A stretch of DNA of 64,000 nt, taken from Phycisphaerae bacterium. GTDB lineage: Bacteria > Planctomycetota > Phycisphaerae > UBA1845 > UTPLA1. The stretch's first letter is position 1. Each line of letters starts with the position of its first letter. Location of the stretch: contig DATEMU010000007.1 of NCBI GenBank assembly GCA_035275405.1, positions 62,001 to 126,000 on the forward strand. The letters run 5' to 3'. Positions 41,901 to 49,617 of the stretch are shown here, piece after piece. A program made the position numbers and the translations under genes. The notes below the pieces were generated by a model. That model was given only the letters and a program-made list of their open reading frames with translations. It was not told the origin of the DNA and did no database searches.

Positions 41901-43100
41901 CCGGACGAAGATGGGCGTGGAATTCAAAGCATTTCCAACGAGATTGCGGCGGTACTCAAGTCAATCCCCGGAGCCGTGGATGTCTTTCCGGATCAAGTTG
42001 TCGGTCGGAGCTACCTCCAGATTGAGATCGATCGCGAGAAGGCCGCGCGGTACGGCGTCAATGTCGGGGACATCCAGGAGGCGATCGAGGTCGCGATGGG
42101 CGGCAAGGAAGTCACGACGACCGTTGAGGGGCGGCGGCGGTTCGCCGTGCGGGTCCGCTACGCCCGAGACTTCTGGCAGACGCGCGAGGCGCTGAAACGA
42201 ATCCTCGTGACCGGCCGCCGAGAGGCAGCGCCGCGGGCCGAAAGCGCGGGCATTGAACCGGCGGGCAGGGAGGTACCGGAATCGATGGAACGCTCGCGCG
42301 GCGGAGAGATGATTCAGATCCCCATGACCGAGGTCGCCGACATCCGCGTCGTCGAGGGACCGAGCGTCATCAAGAGCGAAAACGGCATGTTGCGGGCGTA
42401 CGTGCAGCTCAACGTCCGCGATCGCGACGTCGTCGGATTTGTTGAGGAGGCCGAGCAGGCGGTAAAAGAGAAAGTAAAGTTGCCACAGGGATTTTTCATC
42501 GAGTGGAGCGGTCAGTTCGAGCATCAGGTGCATGCGCGGCGGACGCTCCAGATCATCTTCCCGCTCGTCGTCCTGGTGATGTTCGTCATCCTGTACATGA
42601 CGTTTCACGACGTCCGCGACGTGCTCTTGGTCATGCTGGCCGTGCCGGGGGCGTTGGCCGGCGGCGTCATCTTTCAGAGCCTGTTCCAGTTCAACTTCAG
42701 CGTCGCCGTGTGGATCGGCTACATCGCGTGCTTCGGAGAGGCGACGCAGACGGGCATCGTCATGCTCGTGTACCTGCACGAGGCGATCCGCAAGCGCGGC
42801 GGGCTGGCGGCGATGAAATCGACGGACGATATCCGCGCGGCGGTGATGGAGGGCGCAGTGCATCGCCTGCGGCCGAAGCTGATGACCGAGGGCGTGGCCA
42901 TCATCGGATTGATGCCGATGCTCTGGGCGACCGGCGTGGGGTCGGAAGTGATGCGGCCGATGGCGGCGCCGGTGCTGGGGGGATTGCTCGTAGCGGATGA
43001 GGTGATCGACCTGCTCATCCCGGTCATTTTCAACTGGTATCAGTGCCGGAGATGGAGGAGGATGAATAGCGAAGGACGAATAGCGAATAGCGAAATATGA
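38952..43100 (+). CDS. cusA: CusA-like heavy-metal RND pump with large porter insertion
   Basis: 1382 residues; CusA has about 1047. It starts at a GTG three bases after cusB. The N-terminus ([17 protein letters not shown], then [20 protein letters not shown]) and the TM4 motif [14 protein letters not shown] are those of metal-exporting RND pumps, which move Cu(I)/Ag(I) or Zn/Co/Ni with proton flow. Between LRPKEWWP (about 666) and IDMLATG-like [10 protein letters not shown] (about 957) the chain is some 245 residues longer than expected; this falls in the periplasmic porter domain. The insert is helical and charged, with no cysteines. The C-terminal [13 protein letters not shown] is encoded by a dispersed repeat. 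No outer-membrane factor gene is next to it. Confidence 0.9.
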   Translation: [1382 protein letters not shown]

Positions 43101-43143
43101 GAGCGACGGTCCACTGCCTTCCATTCGCTATTCGCTATTCAAC
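43064..43143. repeat. Inverted GAATAGCGAATAGCGAA repeat between cusA and oleD
   Basis: A perfect 17-bp inverted pair (43078-43094 and 43124-43140), plus a degenerate extra copy at 43064. The left arm encodes the last residues of CusA ([11 protein letters not shown]), and its stop codon lies in the loop. The right arm ends just before the oleD stop on the other strand. It could serve as a bidirectional transcript end. The same unit occurs at 1545-1574. Confidence 0.85.
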
Positions 43144-43144
43144 A

Positions 43145-44125
43145 TTACGAATTCAGCCAGGCCTTTAGTCGAATCAATCCCTCATTAATCGTCACTACGG
43201 GCTCGTAGCCAAAGTCGCGTTTCGCAGCAGAAAGATTGAACCAGTGCGCGGTCGTCAGTTCCTTGACGAGGAAGCGGGTGAGGCGGGGCTCGCTGGATGA
43301 GCGGAGGAGCCGCCAGAGCGATTCGGTGATGGTGGCGGCGGCGAAGGCGAGGCCTCGCGGGACGCTGCGCGTGACGGGCGGGAGGTTTCCGGCGGCGAGG
43401 ATGGCATTGATAAGGTCCCAGATCGGTCGAGGCTCGCCATTGCTGATGAAGTAGGCGCGGCCGGATATGGCGGGATTGGCGGAGAGCTGATCGGCGGCGA
43501 GGACGTGGGCGCGGGCGGCGTTGTCGATGTAGGTGGAGTCGACGAGCTTGTTGGCCGTGCCGATCCGCCGCAGCGAACGGGCGCGCGCGAGGATCCGCGG
43601 GACGAGGTGATTGTCGCGCGGGCCCCAGATCAGGTGCGGTCGCAGGGCGACGGTCCGCAGATTGGGGCCGGCGGCGTCGAGGACGAGTTGTTCGGCGATG
43701 GCCTTAGTTTGCGGATAGTGCGCATCGTAGTATTTCGGATATGGCGCGGATTCGTCGACGCCTTCCATGTCGCGGCCGTCGAAGACGACGCTCGGCGAAC
43801 TCGTATAGACCAGTCGCGACACGCCCTGCGACTGACAGGCGGCGAGTACGTTCTGCGTGCCGACGACGTTGGGCCGGTGATAGTCCTCGTAGCGGCCCCA
43901 GATGCCGGCCTTGGCGGCGACGTGAAAGACGACGTCGCAATCCTTGCAGGCGGCGACGACGGCTTGCGCATCCGTCACATCGCCGCGAACGCACTCGACG
44001 CCGAGCGTCGCCAACTCGGGATATTCTCCTCGCGCGAGGCTACGGACGCTGTCGCCGCGGGCGCGAAGCATCTCGCAGATCGCGCGACCGAGAAATCCCC
44101 CGCCGCCGGTGACGAGGGCCTTCAT
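43145..44125 (-). CDS. oleD: OleD-like NAD(P)-dependent beta-keto acid reductase (extended SDR)
   Basis: 326 residues. It has the Rossmann start TGGGGFLGRAI (7-17) and the catalytic YxxxK (YPQTK, with SPSVVFDG-type Ser block upstream), typical of the extended SDR / 3-beta-HSD group. OleD reduces the 2-alkyl-3-ketoacid made by OleA to a beta-hydroxy acid for OleBC. The assignment rests on its four-base overlap with the oleBC gene, and on the family's characteristic AAKAGIWGRYEDYHRPNVVGT and WFNLSAAKRDFGYEP blocks. It is the last gene of the leftward pair. Without OleBC beside it I would call it only an epimerase. Confidence 0.85.
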   Translation of the reverse strand: MKALVTGGGGFLGRAICEMLRARGDSVRSLARGEYPELATLGVECVRGDVTDAQAVVAACKDCDVVFHVAAKAGIWGRYEDYHRPNVVGTQNVLAACQSQGVSRLVYTSSPSVVFDGRDMEGVDESAPYPKYYDAHYPQTKAIAEQLVLDAAGPNLRTVALRPHLIWGPRDNHLVPRILARARSLRRIGTANKLVDSTYIDNAARAHVLAADQLSANPAISGRAYFISNGEPRPIWDLINAILAAGNLPPVTRSVPRGLAFAAATITESLWRLLRSSSEPRLTRFLVKELTTAHWFNLSAAKRDFGYEPVVTINEGLIRLKAWLNS

Positions 44126-46734
44126 CGAAGCCGCTCCGCGGCCCAGACAGCCAGTTTCTCGCGGAAGATTTTGGCGTTGTGGCGAATGTCCACGGGGAAC
44201 TTCGAATGGTACAGAATCGTTCGTACCGCACGCGTGGGTTCATGGCGAGCGGCGAGGTCGAGTAGCACCGACGCCAAGCTTTTCTGCTCCGACGCAGTCG
44301 CCGAACGCTCCAGCTCAATACAAATAATCGGCAATTGGTGCGGAGGCGCGCCGACGCCGACGAGTGCGGAGCGATAGACCGACGGATGTTGACTAAAGAT
44401 CGCCTCGCACGGCTCAGTGAAAAGCGTGCCTGCCTCCGTAATGACGCGATGGGCCTTGCGGCCGCAGAACCAAAGGCGGCCTCGTTCGTCGAAGCGGCCG
44501 ACGTCGCCCATGCGATGCCAGAAACCGTCATTGTCGGGAATCTTGGCCAGGCGCGTCGCTGGCGCGTCCGTGCAATACTCGCGCGTGACCATCGGGCCTT
44601 TGACGACGATCTCGCCGATTTCGCCGGCGGGCAACACGAGATCATCGCTCCACTCTTCGATCGGCTCATCGCTGATGCGGATGACGCGGACGATTGCGCC
44701 GGGGACCGGCCGGCCGATGCACGTGCCGCCGCCGCGGGCGGTTTCATGGCGCGTTTCACCGAGGATTTCGGTGTGGTCGATGGATGCCACTGGCAATGCC
44801 TCCGTTGCACCGTATGGCGTGTGAATTCGCGCGTCGTGCGGAAGCATCCTGGCAAAGCGCTCCAGCGTCGCCGGGGGAACCGGGGCGCCGGCGGAAATGA
44901 CGCGGCGCAGCGACGGGAGTGTGATCCTGTTCGCCTCGCCATAGCGACCGACGCGATCGAGCAAGGCCGGCGAGCCGAACATGTGCGTCACGTTCTGACT
45001 CTGGATCGCTCCGATGATCTTCGTCGGATCGACGTCGGCAGGTCGCGTGGGGTCCATTTCCGGCAGGACGGCCGTCATGCCGAGTGCCGGGTCGAAGAGC
45101 GCGAAGAGCGGAAACGTAGGCAGGTCGATCTCCCCGGGCGCGATTTTGAAATGATCGCGGAGGATGCGGACCTGGGCGTCGAATTGGCCGTGCAGGTAGA
45201 GGACGCCCTTGGGCGGACCCGTGCTGCCGGTCGTGAAGATGATCGCGGCGGGATCGTCGGCCTTCGTCGAGGCGATTTCGTAGGGTTCGCCGGTGACCGC
45301 ACGAATGTCTGACAGGGACAAGCCGCCCCACCCTAAACGTCGCCCGACGGTCACGGCGATACGCACAGAGCGAAATGCCGCCGGGTGCGAGAGACGAAGA
45401 AGCTGCGCGAGCGGAATGCCGATGAACGCCTCGGCATGGACCGCCGCGAGGCAGTCGACCATACGGCGCTTGCCCATGCCGGGGTCGATGAGCACCGGGA
45501 CCGCGCCAATTTTGTAGAGGGCGAAGGTCAGGATGAAGAATTCGAGATTCGGGCGGACCATGAGAAGGGTTCGCATGCCGCGGCGGATGCCGGCTCTCGT
45601 CAGGCCGTGTGCGTAGCGGTCCGTTTCGCGGTTGAGTTCGCCAAACGTGATGGACTGGTAGCGGCCACGGCTGTCGCGATAGATGATCGCCTTCGTGTTG
45701 GGATGGAGCCGCGCCATTTCGGGGAGATAAGAGGCGATGTTGAGGGATGGAGGGACTAAGGGATTAAGGGATTGAGGGGACGCCGAACTGGGAGTTGGGC
45801 CCGCCACAAGGAACTTCTTTACGAGCGGTACGATGCGGTCGCCGGCGTCTTCGAGGACGTAGTGACCGGTGTCGGGGAATTCGTGGACCTCGGCGTGGGG
45901 AAATCGTCGTCGCCATTCGGTGAGAAAATGAGCGTCGAAGACGAAATCCTTCATGCCCCAGCAGATCTGAGTCGGGACCCGGGCGAACCGGTGGAGGTTT
46001 TCGTCGACGTGGCGGACGGTGTTGTAACTTGGATCGCCGGGCCGAAGGGGGATGTCCTGCACGAAACGCAATGTCGCGATGCGGTTTTGCCAGGAGTCGT
46101 ACGGCGCGATCAGGCCGTCCCGGATGTCCTGGGAAAGGCCCCTGGCCGTCGCCATGGTCGTTGCAGATCGGGCAAACAAATTCAGGCCACGGACCGCGAG
46201 CACGGCCAACGGTCCTCCGCTACGAATGAGGCGGAGTCGCAGGGGGAATCGCTTGCTTGACGGCAACAGGAACGCAGCCGTATTGAGAATGACGAGCCGT
46301 GCGATCCGTTTGGGCTTGCGCAGGGCGCAGGCCATGCCGATCATCCCGCCCCAGTCGTGCAGCACGAGCGTCACGCCGCGATCCAGCCCCAGGTGATCGA
46401 GCAAGCGCTCCAGATCATCGACGCGGCGCGCGAGGCGATAGTCATAGGCGTCGTCGCCCGGCTTGTCGGACAGGCCGCAGCCAATGTGGTCAGGAACAAT
46501 GCATCGATACTCGCCGCGCAGGGCAAGGACAAGTCTGCGAAAGTAGAACGACCAGGTCGGGTTGCCGTGGACCATGACGACGGGCTCGCCCGTGCCCTCG
46601 TCGAGGTAGTGGTAGCGGAGCGCGCCGAGCTGCAGATAATGCGACGCGAAGGGATACAGGCGCTTCCATGATGGATCGGGCGCGGCCATCACCAACCCCG
46701 GTCGGACGGTCTCGTTTTCCACAGTGCCGTGCAT
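44122..46734 (-). CDS. oleBC: OleBC fusion: beta-lactone decarboxylase and beta-lactone synthetase
   Basis: 870 residues. The N-terminal OleB part (about 25-312) is a haloalkane-dehalogenase-like alpha/beta hydrolase: oxyanion HGNPTW (56-61), nucleophile Asp127 in LHDWGG, His291 in DTGHYVLED. The C-terminal OleC part (about 335-870) is an AMP-forming ligase fold: TTGSTGPPKG (501-510), YGATEALPV and RFDERGRLWFCGRK. OleC closes the beta-hydroxy acid to a beta-lactone and OleB releases CO2 to give an internal long-chain alkene. The linker (319-332, PQSLNPLVPPSLN) is encoded by a tandem dispersed repeat. The start is uncertain: ATG 46734, or ATG 46689 (MAAPDPSW). No oleA is in the window. Confidence 0.9.
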   Translation of the reverse strand: MHGTVENETVRPGLVMAAPDPSWKRLYPFASHYLQLGALRYHYLDEGTGEPVVMVHGNPTWSFYFRRLVLALRGEYRCIVPDHIGCGLSDKPGDDAYDYRLARRVDDLERLLDHLGLDRGVTLVLHDWGGMIGMACALRKPKRIARLVILNTAAFLLPSSKRFPLRLRLIRSGGPLAVLAVRGLNLFARSATTMATARGLSQDIRDGLIAPYDSWQNRIATLRFVQDIPLRPGDPSYNTVRHVDENLHRFARVPTQICWGMKDFVFDAHFLTEWRRRFPHAEVHEFPDTGHYVLEDAGDRIVPLVKKFLVAGPTPSSASPQSLNPLVPPSLNIASYLPEMARLHPNTKAIIYRDSRGRYQSITFGELNRETDRYAHGLTRAGIRRGMRTLLMVRPNLEFFILTFALYKIGAVPVLIDPGMGKRRMVDCLAAVHAEAFIGIPLAQLLRLSHPAAFRSVRIAVTVGRRLGWGGLSLSDIRAVTGEPYEIASTKADDPAAIIFTTGSTGPPKGVLYLHGQFDAQVRILRDHFKIAPGEIDLPTFPLFALFDPALGMTAVLPEMDPTRPADVDPTKIIGAIQSQNVTHMFGSPALLDRVGRYGEANRITLPSLRRVISAGAPVPPATLERFARMLPHDARIHTPYGATEALPVASIDHTEILGETRHETARGGGTCIGRPVPGAIVRVIRISDEPIEEWSDDLVLPAGEIGEIVVKGPMVTREYCTDAPATRLAKIPDNDGFWHRMGDVGRFDERGRLWFCGRKAHRVITEAGTLFTEPCEAIFSQHPSVYRSALVGVGAPPHQLPIICIELERSATASEQKSLASVLLDLAARHEPTRAVRTILYHSKFPVDIRHNAKIFREKLAVWAAERLR
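45739..45779. repeat. Tandem CCCTCAAT-type repeat in the OleB-OleC linker
   Basis: On the minus strand the unit TCCCTCAA/TCCCTTAA/TCCCTTAG/TCCCTCCA repeats in tandem and is read as SPQSLNPLVPPSLN between the hydrolase and ligase domains. It is the same family as 18025-18064 in the BatE-like gene. Confidence 0.88.
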
Positions 46735-46783
46735 GGGCGAGCCGCGGATCATACCGCGCGGAATGCGAAAGCGGGCCGCCAAC

Positions 46784-46812
46784 TTGACACTCGGCCGCAA
46801 TGGGCGGATATT
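46784..46812 (+). promoter_or_regulatory. Sigma-70-type promoter of the wzm-led glycan operon
   Basis: A perfect TTGACA (46784-46789), a 17-bp spacer and GATATT (46807-46812; four of six to TATAAT). It lies in the 144-base divergent gap between oleBC and wzm and points rightward, giving a leader of about 60 nt. No equally good leftward pair for oleBC was seen. Confidence 0.5.
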
Positions 46813-46878
46813 GATGAGCGCTCGGGCGGTGGGGGGCAATAAGCCGCCGCGGTTGCCGGGCGCAAGAGAGTCCCACGC

Positions 46879-47742
46879 ATGGAGGTCGCTTCCAGCCTTC
46901 GAGAAGTCTGGCAATTCCGCGAAGTCGTCAAGAACTTCGTCTCGCAGGACCTCAAGGTCAAGTACCGCCGGTCGTTCCTGGGCTTTTTCTGGTCGCTGCT
47001 CAATCCGCTCCTTCATCTGACGGTCATCAGCGTCGTCTTCGCCATGCTGTTCAAGTTCGACGTGCGAAATTACGCCCTGTACGTCCTGAGCGGACTCATT
47101 CCGTGGACCTTTTTTGCCGCGACGATCGACGGGTGCAGCATGAGCATCATCGCCTCGGAGGGCATGATTAAGCGGCAGTATTTCCCCAAGCTCGTCTTCC
47201 CGCTCAGCGTCATGATGCAGAACCTGATCACGTTCGGCCTGTCGCTTGTCGCGCTGCTCGTCGTCATCGGCCCTTTTTCGGGATTTCGCATCACACCGGC
47301 CCTGCTCATTCTGCCGCTTTCTTTTCTTTGCATCGTCAGCGTGGCCTTCGGAATCGGGGTTATTGCCGCCGTGCTCACGGTCTATTTCCGCGACTTCCAG
47401 CATCTGATCTCCGTCTTCATGCAGGTCTGGTTTTATCTGACGCCCATCATTTACCCCATCGAAGCCAAGGAACACGCCGTCCCCGCCGCCGTCGCGATGG
47501 CGCAGCCCGCGAGCGAGCCCCCTGAAATGGTGGACCGCGGGCCGGTCAGCCACCGGCACCGCTTCTATTTCAAGTTGAATCCGCTCTATTCCATCATCGA
47601 GATGTTTCACCGTCCGCTGTACGACGCGCGACTGCCCACGAATTCGGAAATACTCGCCGCCACGGGGACCGCGGGCATTGCCCTAATCGTTGGTCTCCTC
47701 GTCTTCCGGCGCTACGAGGATTCCCTGATCTTCAACTTGTGA
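46879..47742 (+). CDS. wzm: ABC-2 polysaccharide export permease
   Basis: 287 residues with about six membrane helices. The N-terminal amphipathic region LVTRDLKVKYR-like (VSQDLKVKYRRSFLGFFWSLLNPL) is the signature of Wzm/TagG permeases. The last cytosolic loop contains FYFKLNPLYSIIEMFH, also characteristic. An extra charged loop (KEHAVPAAVAMAQPASEPPEMVDRGPVSHRHR) lies between helices. With the ATPase 10 bases downstream it forms an exporter for a lipid-linked glycan, such as O-antigen or another surface polymer. It is the first gene of a rightward cluster behind a strong promoter. Confidence 0.92.
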   Translation: MEVASSLREVWQFREVVKNFVSQDLKVKYRRSFLGFFWSLLNPLLHLTVISVVFAMLFKFDVRNYALYVLSGLIPWTFFAATIDGCSMSIIASEGMIKRQYFPKLVFPLSVMMQNLITFGLSLVALLVVIGPFSGFRITPALLILPLSFLCIVSVAFGIGVIAAVLTVYFRDFQHLISVFMQVWFYLTPIIYPIEAKEHAVPAAVAMAQPASEPPEMVDRGPVSHRHRFYFKLNPLYSIIEMFHRPLYDARLPTNSEILAATGTAGIALIVGLLVFRRYEDSLIFNL

Positions 47743-47752
47743 GTACCTCGCG

Positions 47753-48550
47753 ATGCCGATGAACGACAACTTCATCCGCCTGGAAAACGTGGGGCTGACG
47801 TTCCGCGTCTATTCCACGCGCAATCGCTCGATCAAGGAGACCGTCGTCAATTACGTCCTACGCCGCCAATACGGCAAGCCGAGTTCGGAGGTGACGGCGC
47901 TCAAGGGCGTGAATCTGCACATCCCCCACGGTCGGCGGCTGGGCATTGTCGGCGACAATGGCGCGGGCAAGTCGTGCCTGCTTAAGGTGATTTCGAGAAT
48001 CTATCGCCCCACGACCGGAAACGTGCAGCGGCAGGGATTCCTTGTTCCGCTGCTGGAAGTGGGGATCGGATTTAACCACGAGCTGAGCGGTCTGGAGAAC
48101 ATCTATCTGACCGGTGCGATCATGGGCTTTTCGCGGAAGGAGATGGCCCGGCGGGTGGAACCGATCCTGGAGTTTTCCGAGCTGCGCGAATTCGCCGAGA
48201 CGCCGGTAAAATACTACTCGTCGGGCATGGCCCAGCGGCTGGCCTTCAGCATCGCGACGGAGATCGACCCGGAGATCCTACTATTGGACGAAATCTTCAG
48301 CGTCGGCGACATTCACTGGATCGAAAAGGCTGAACGGCGGATGCGCAGCTTGATCGACCGGGCGAGCATCCTCGTGCTGGTATCGCACCAGATGGAACTG
48401 ATTGAAAAGTACTGCGACGAGGCGATCTGGATGCAGTCGGGGCAACTGGTCATGCAGGGACGGCCCGACGAAGTGATTGAGGCCTATCGCTCCGCCGCGT
48501 CGGCGGGGGTCAGCGCGGCGGTCCGGCACGAGCCAGTCGCTGTTCATTGA
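47753..48550 (+). CDS. wzt: ABC transporter ATP-binding protein of polysaccharide export
   Basis: 265 residues. Walker A GDNGAGKSCLLK, signature SSGMAQRLAF, Walker B ILLLDEIFSVGD and an H-loop VSHQM are intact. The N-terminal NRSIKETVVNYVLRR is the region typical of Wzt/TagH ATPases. It lacks the C-terminal carbohydrate-binding domain that long Wzt proteins use to recognise a capped glycan end, so export probably does not depend on a terminal cap (inference from length). Its permease partner is directly upstream. Confidence 0.93.
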   Translation: MPMNDNFIRLENVGLTFRVYSTRNRSIKETVVNYVLRRQYGKPSSEVTALKGVNLHIPHGRRLGIVGDNGAGKSCLLKVISRIYRPTTGNVQRQGFLVPLLEVGIGFNHELSGLENIYLTGAIMGFSRKEMARRVEPILEFSELREFAETPVKYYSSGMAQRLAFSIATEIDPEILLLDEIFSVGDIHWIEKAERRMRSLIDRASILVLVSHQMELIEKYCDEAIWMQSGQLVMQGRPDEVIEAYRSAASAGVSAAVRHEPVAVH

Positions 48551-48571
48551 GCGGCGGCACCAATTGAAATT

Positions 48572-49612
48572 ATGACCAAGAAAGCGCTCATCACGGGGAT
48601 CACGGGGCAGGACGGCAGCTATCTCGCCGAACTGCTTCTGGACAAGGGTTACGAGGTCCACGGAATCGTCCGCCGGTCGAGCACCTTCGGCACGCAGCGG
48701 ATCGAGCACCTTTATCGCGATCCGCACCTGGAGTCGACCCGCTTCTTCCTGCACTACGGCGACCTGACGGACGGCGCGGGGCTGCGCCGGATCCTCAGCG
48801 ATGTCGCGCCGCAGGAGATTTACAACCTCGGGGCGCAGTCGCATGTCCGCGTGAGCTTCGACCAACCTGTCTATACCGCCAACACGGACGCCCTCGGCAC
48901 GCTTCGGCTGTTAGAGGCGATCCGCGAGACGGGGGTAACGTCGCGGTTCTATCAGGCCGCGAGCAGTGAGATGTTCGGCAAAGCCAGAGAGACGCCGCAG
49001 ACGGAAGAGACGCCGTTTTACCCACGCAGCCCTTATGGATGCGCGAAGGTCTTCTCTTATTGGCAAACGGTGAACTATCGTGAGGCCTATGGAATGTTTG
49101 CCGCCAACGGCATCCTCTTTAACCACGAGAGCCCGCGGCGCGGTGAGACCTTTGTCACGCGCAAGATCACCCGCGCGGCGACGCGGATAAAGGAAGGGCT
49201 GCAGGACAAGCTCTTTCTCGGCAATCTCGACGCACGGCGCGACTGGGGATTCGCGGGCGATTATGTCGACGCCATGTGGCGGATGCTGCAACAGAATCAG
49301 CCCGAGGATTATGTGATTGCCACCAGCGAGTCGCATTCCGTCCGTGAATTCGTCGAAGAAGTCTTCGGCTTGCTGGGTCTCGACTGGCAGAAGCACGTGG
49401 AGATCGACCCCCGCTATTTCCGTCCGGCGGAAGTCGACCACCTCCAGGGCGACGCGAGCAAGGCCCGGCAGAAGCTCGGCTGGAACGCAAGAGTTACGTT
49501 CAAGGAACTGGCCAAAATGATGACGGAGCACGACCTGACGCTGGCCCGTGAGGAGCGCGTCCTCGTAGAGCACCGGGCCAAGACCGGCCAACCACCTCCC
49601 AAGAAGTATTGA
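48572..49612 (+). CDS. gmd: GDP-mannose 4,6-dehydratase
   Basis: 346 residues. It has the Gmd signature [15 protein letters not shown] (8-22), the conserved VRRSSTF, the catalytic SSEMFG block and YxxxK (YGCAK), and the binding segment [19 protein letters not shown]. It makes GDP-4-keto-6-deoxy-D-mannose, the branch point to GDP-L-fucose, GDP-D-rhamnose, GDP-perosamine and related sugars. No fucose synthase or reductase gene follows. The DegT aminotransferase in the facing cluster would fit a 4-amino sugar. The gene overlaps neither neighbour but stays tightly spaced in the wzm operon. Confidence 0.95.
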   Translation: MTKKALITGITGQDGSYLAELLLDKGYEVHGIVRRSSTFGTQRIEHLYRDPHLESTRFFLHYGDLTDGAGLRRILSDVAPQEIYNLGAQSHVRVSFDQPVYTANTDALGTLRLLEAIRETGVTSRFYQAASSEMFGKARETPQTEETPFYPRSPYGCAKVFSYWQTVNYREAYGMFAANGILFNHESPRRGETFVTRKITRAATRIKEGLQDKLFLGNLDARRDWGFAGDYVDAMWRMLQQNQPEDYVIATSESHSVREFVEEVFGLLGLDWQKHVEIDPRYFRPAEVDHLQGDASKARQKLGWNARVTFKELAKMMTEHDLTLAREERVLVEHRAKTGQPPPKKY

Positions 49613-49617
49613 TCGCC

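Noticed and set aside
43145..44125. Sugar-nucleotide epimerase of the nearby glycan cluster
   Set aside because: The four-base overlap with oleBC and the 3-beta-HSD-like blocks fit OleD better. The glycan operon is divergent and separate.
46735..47610. N-terminal extension of OleBC over the wzm gene
   Set aside because: The extension is antisense to a clear ABC permease and shows only shadow composition (Asp/His/Arg-rich).
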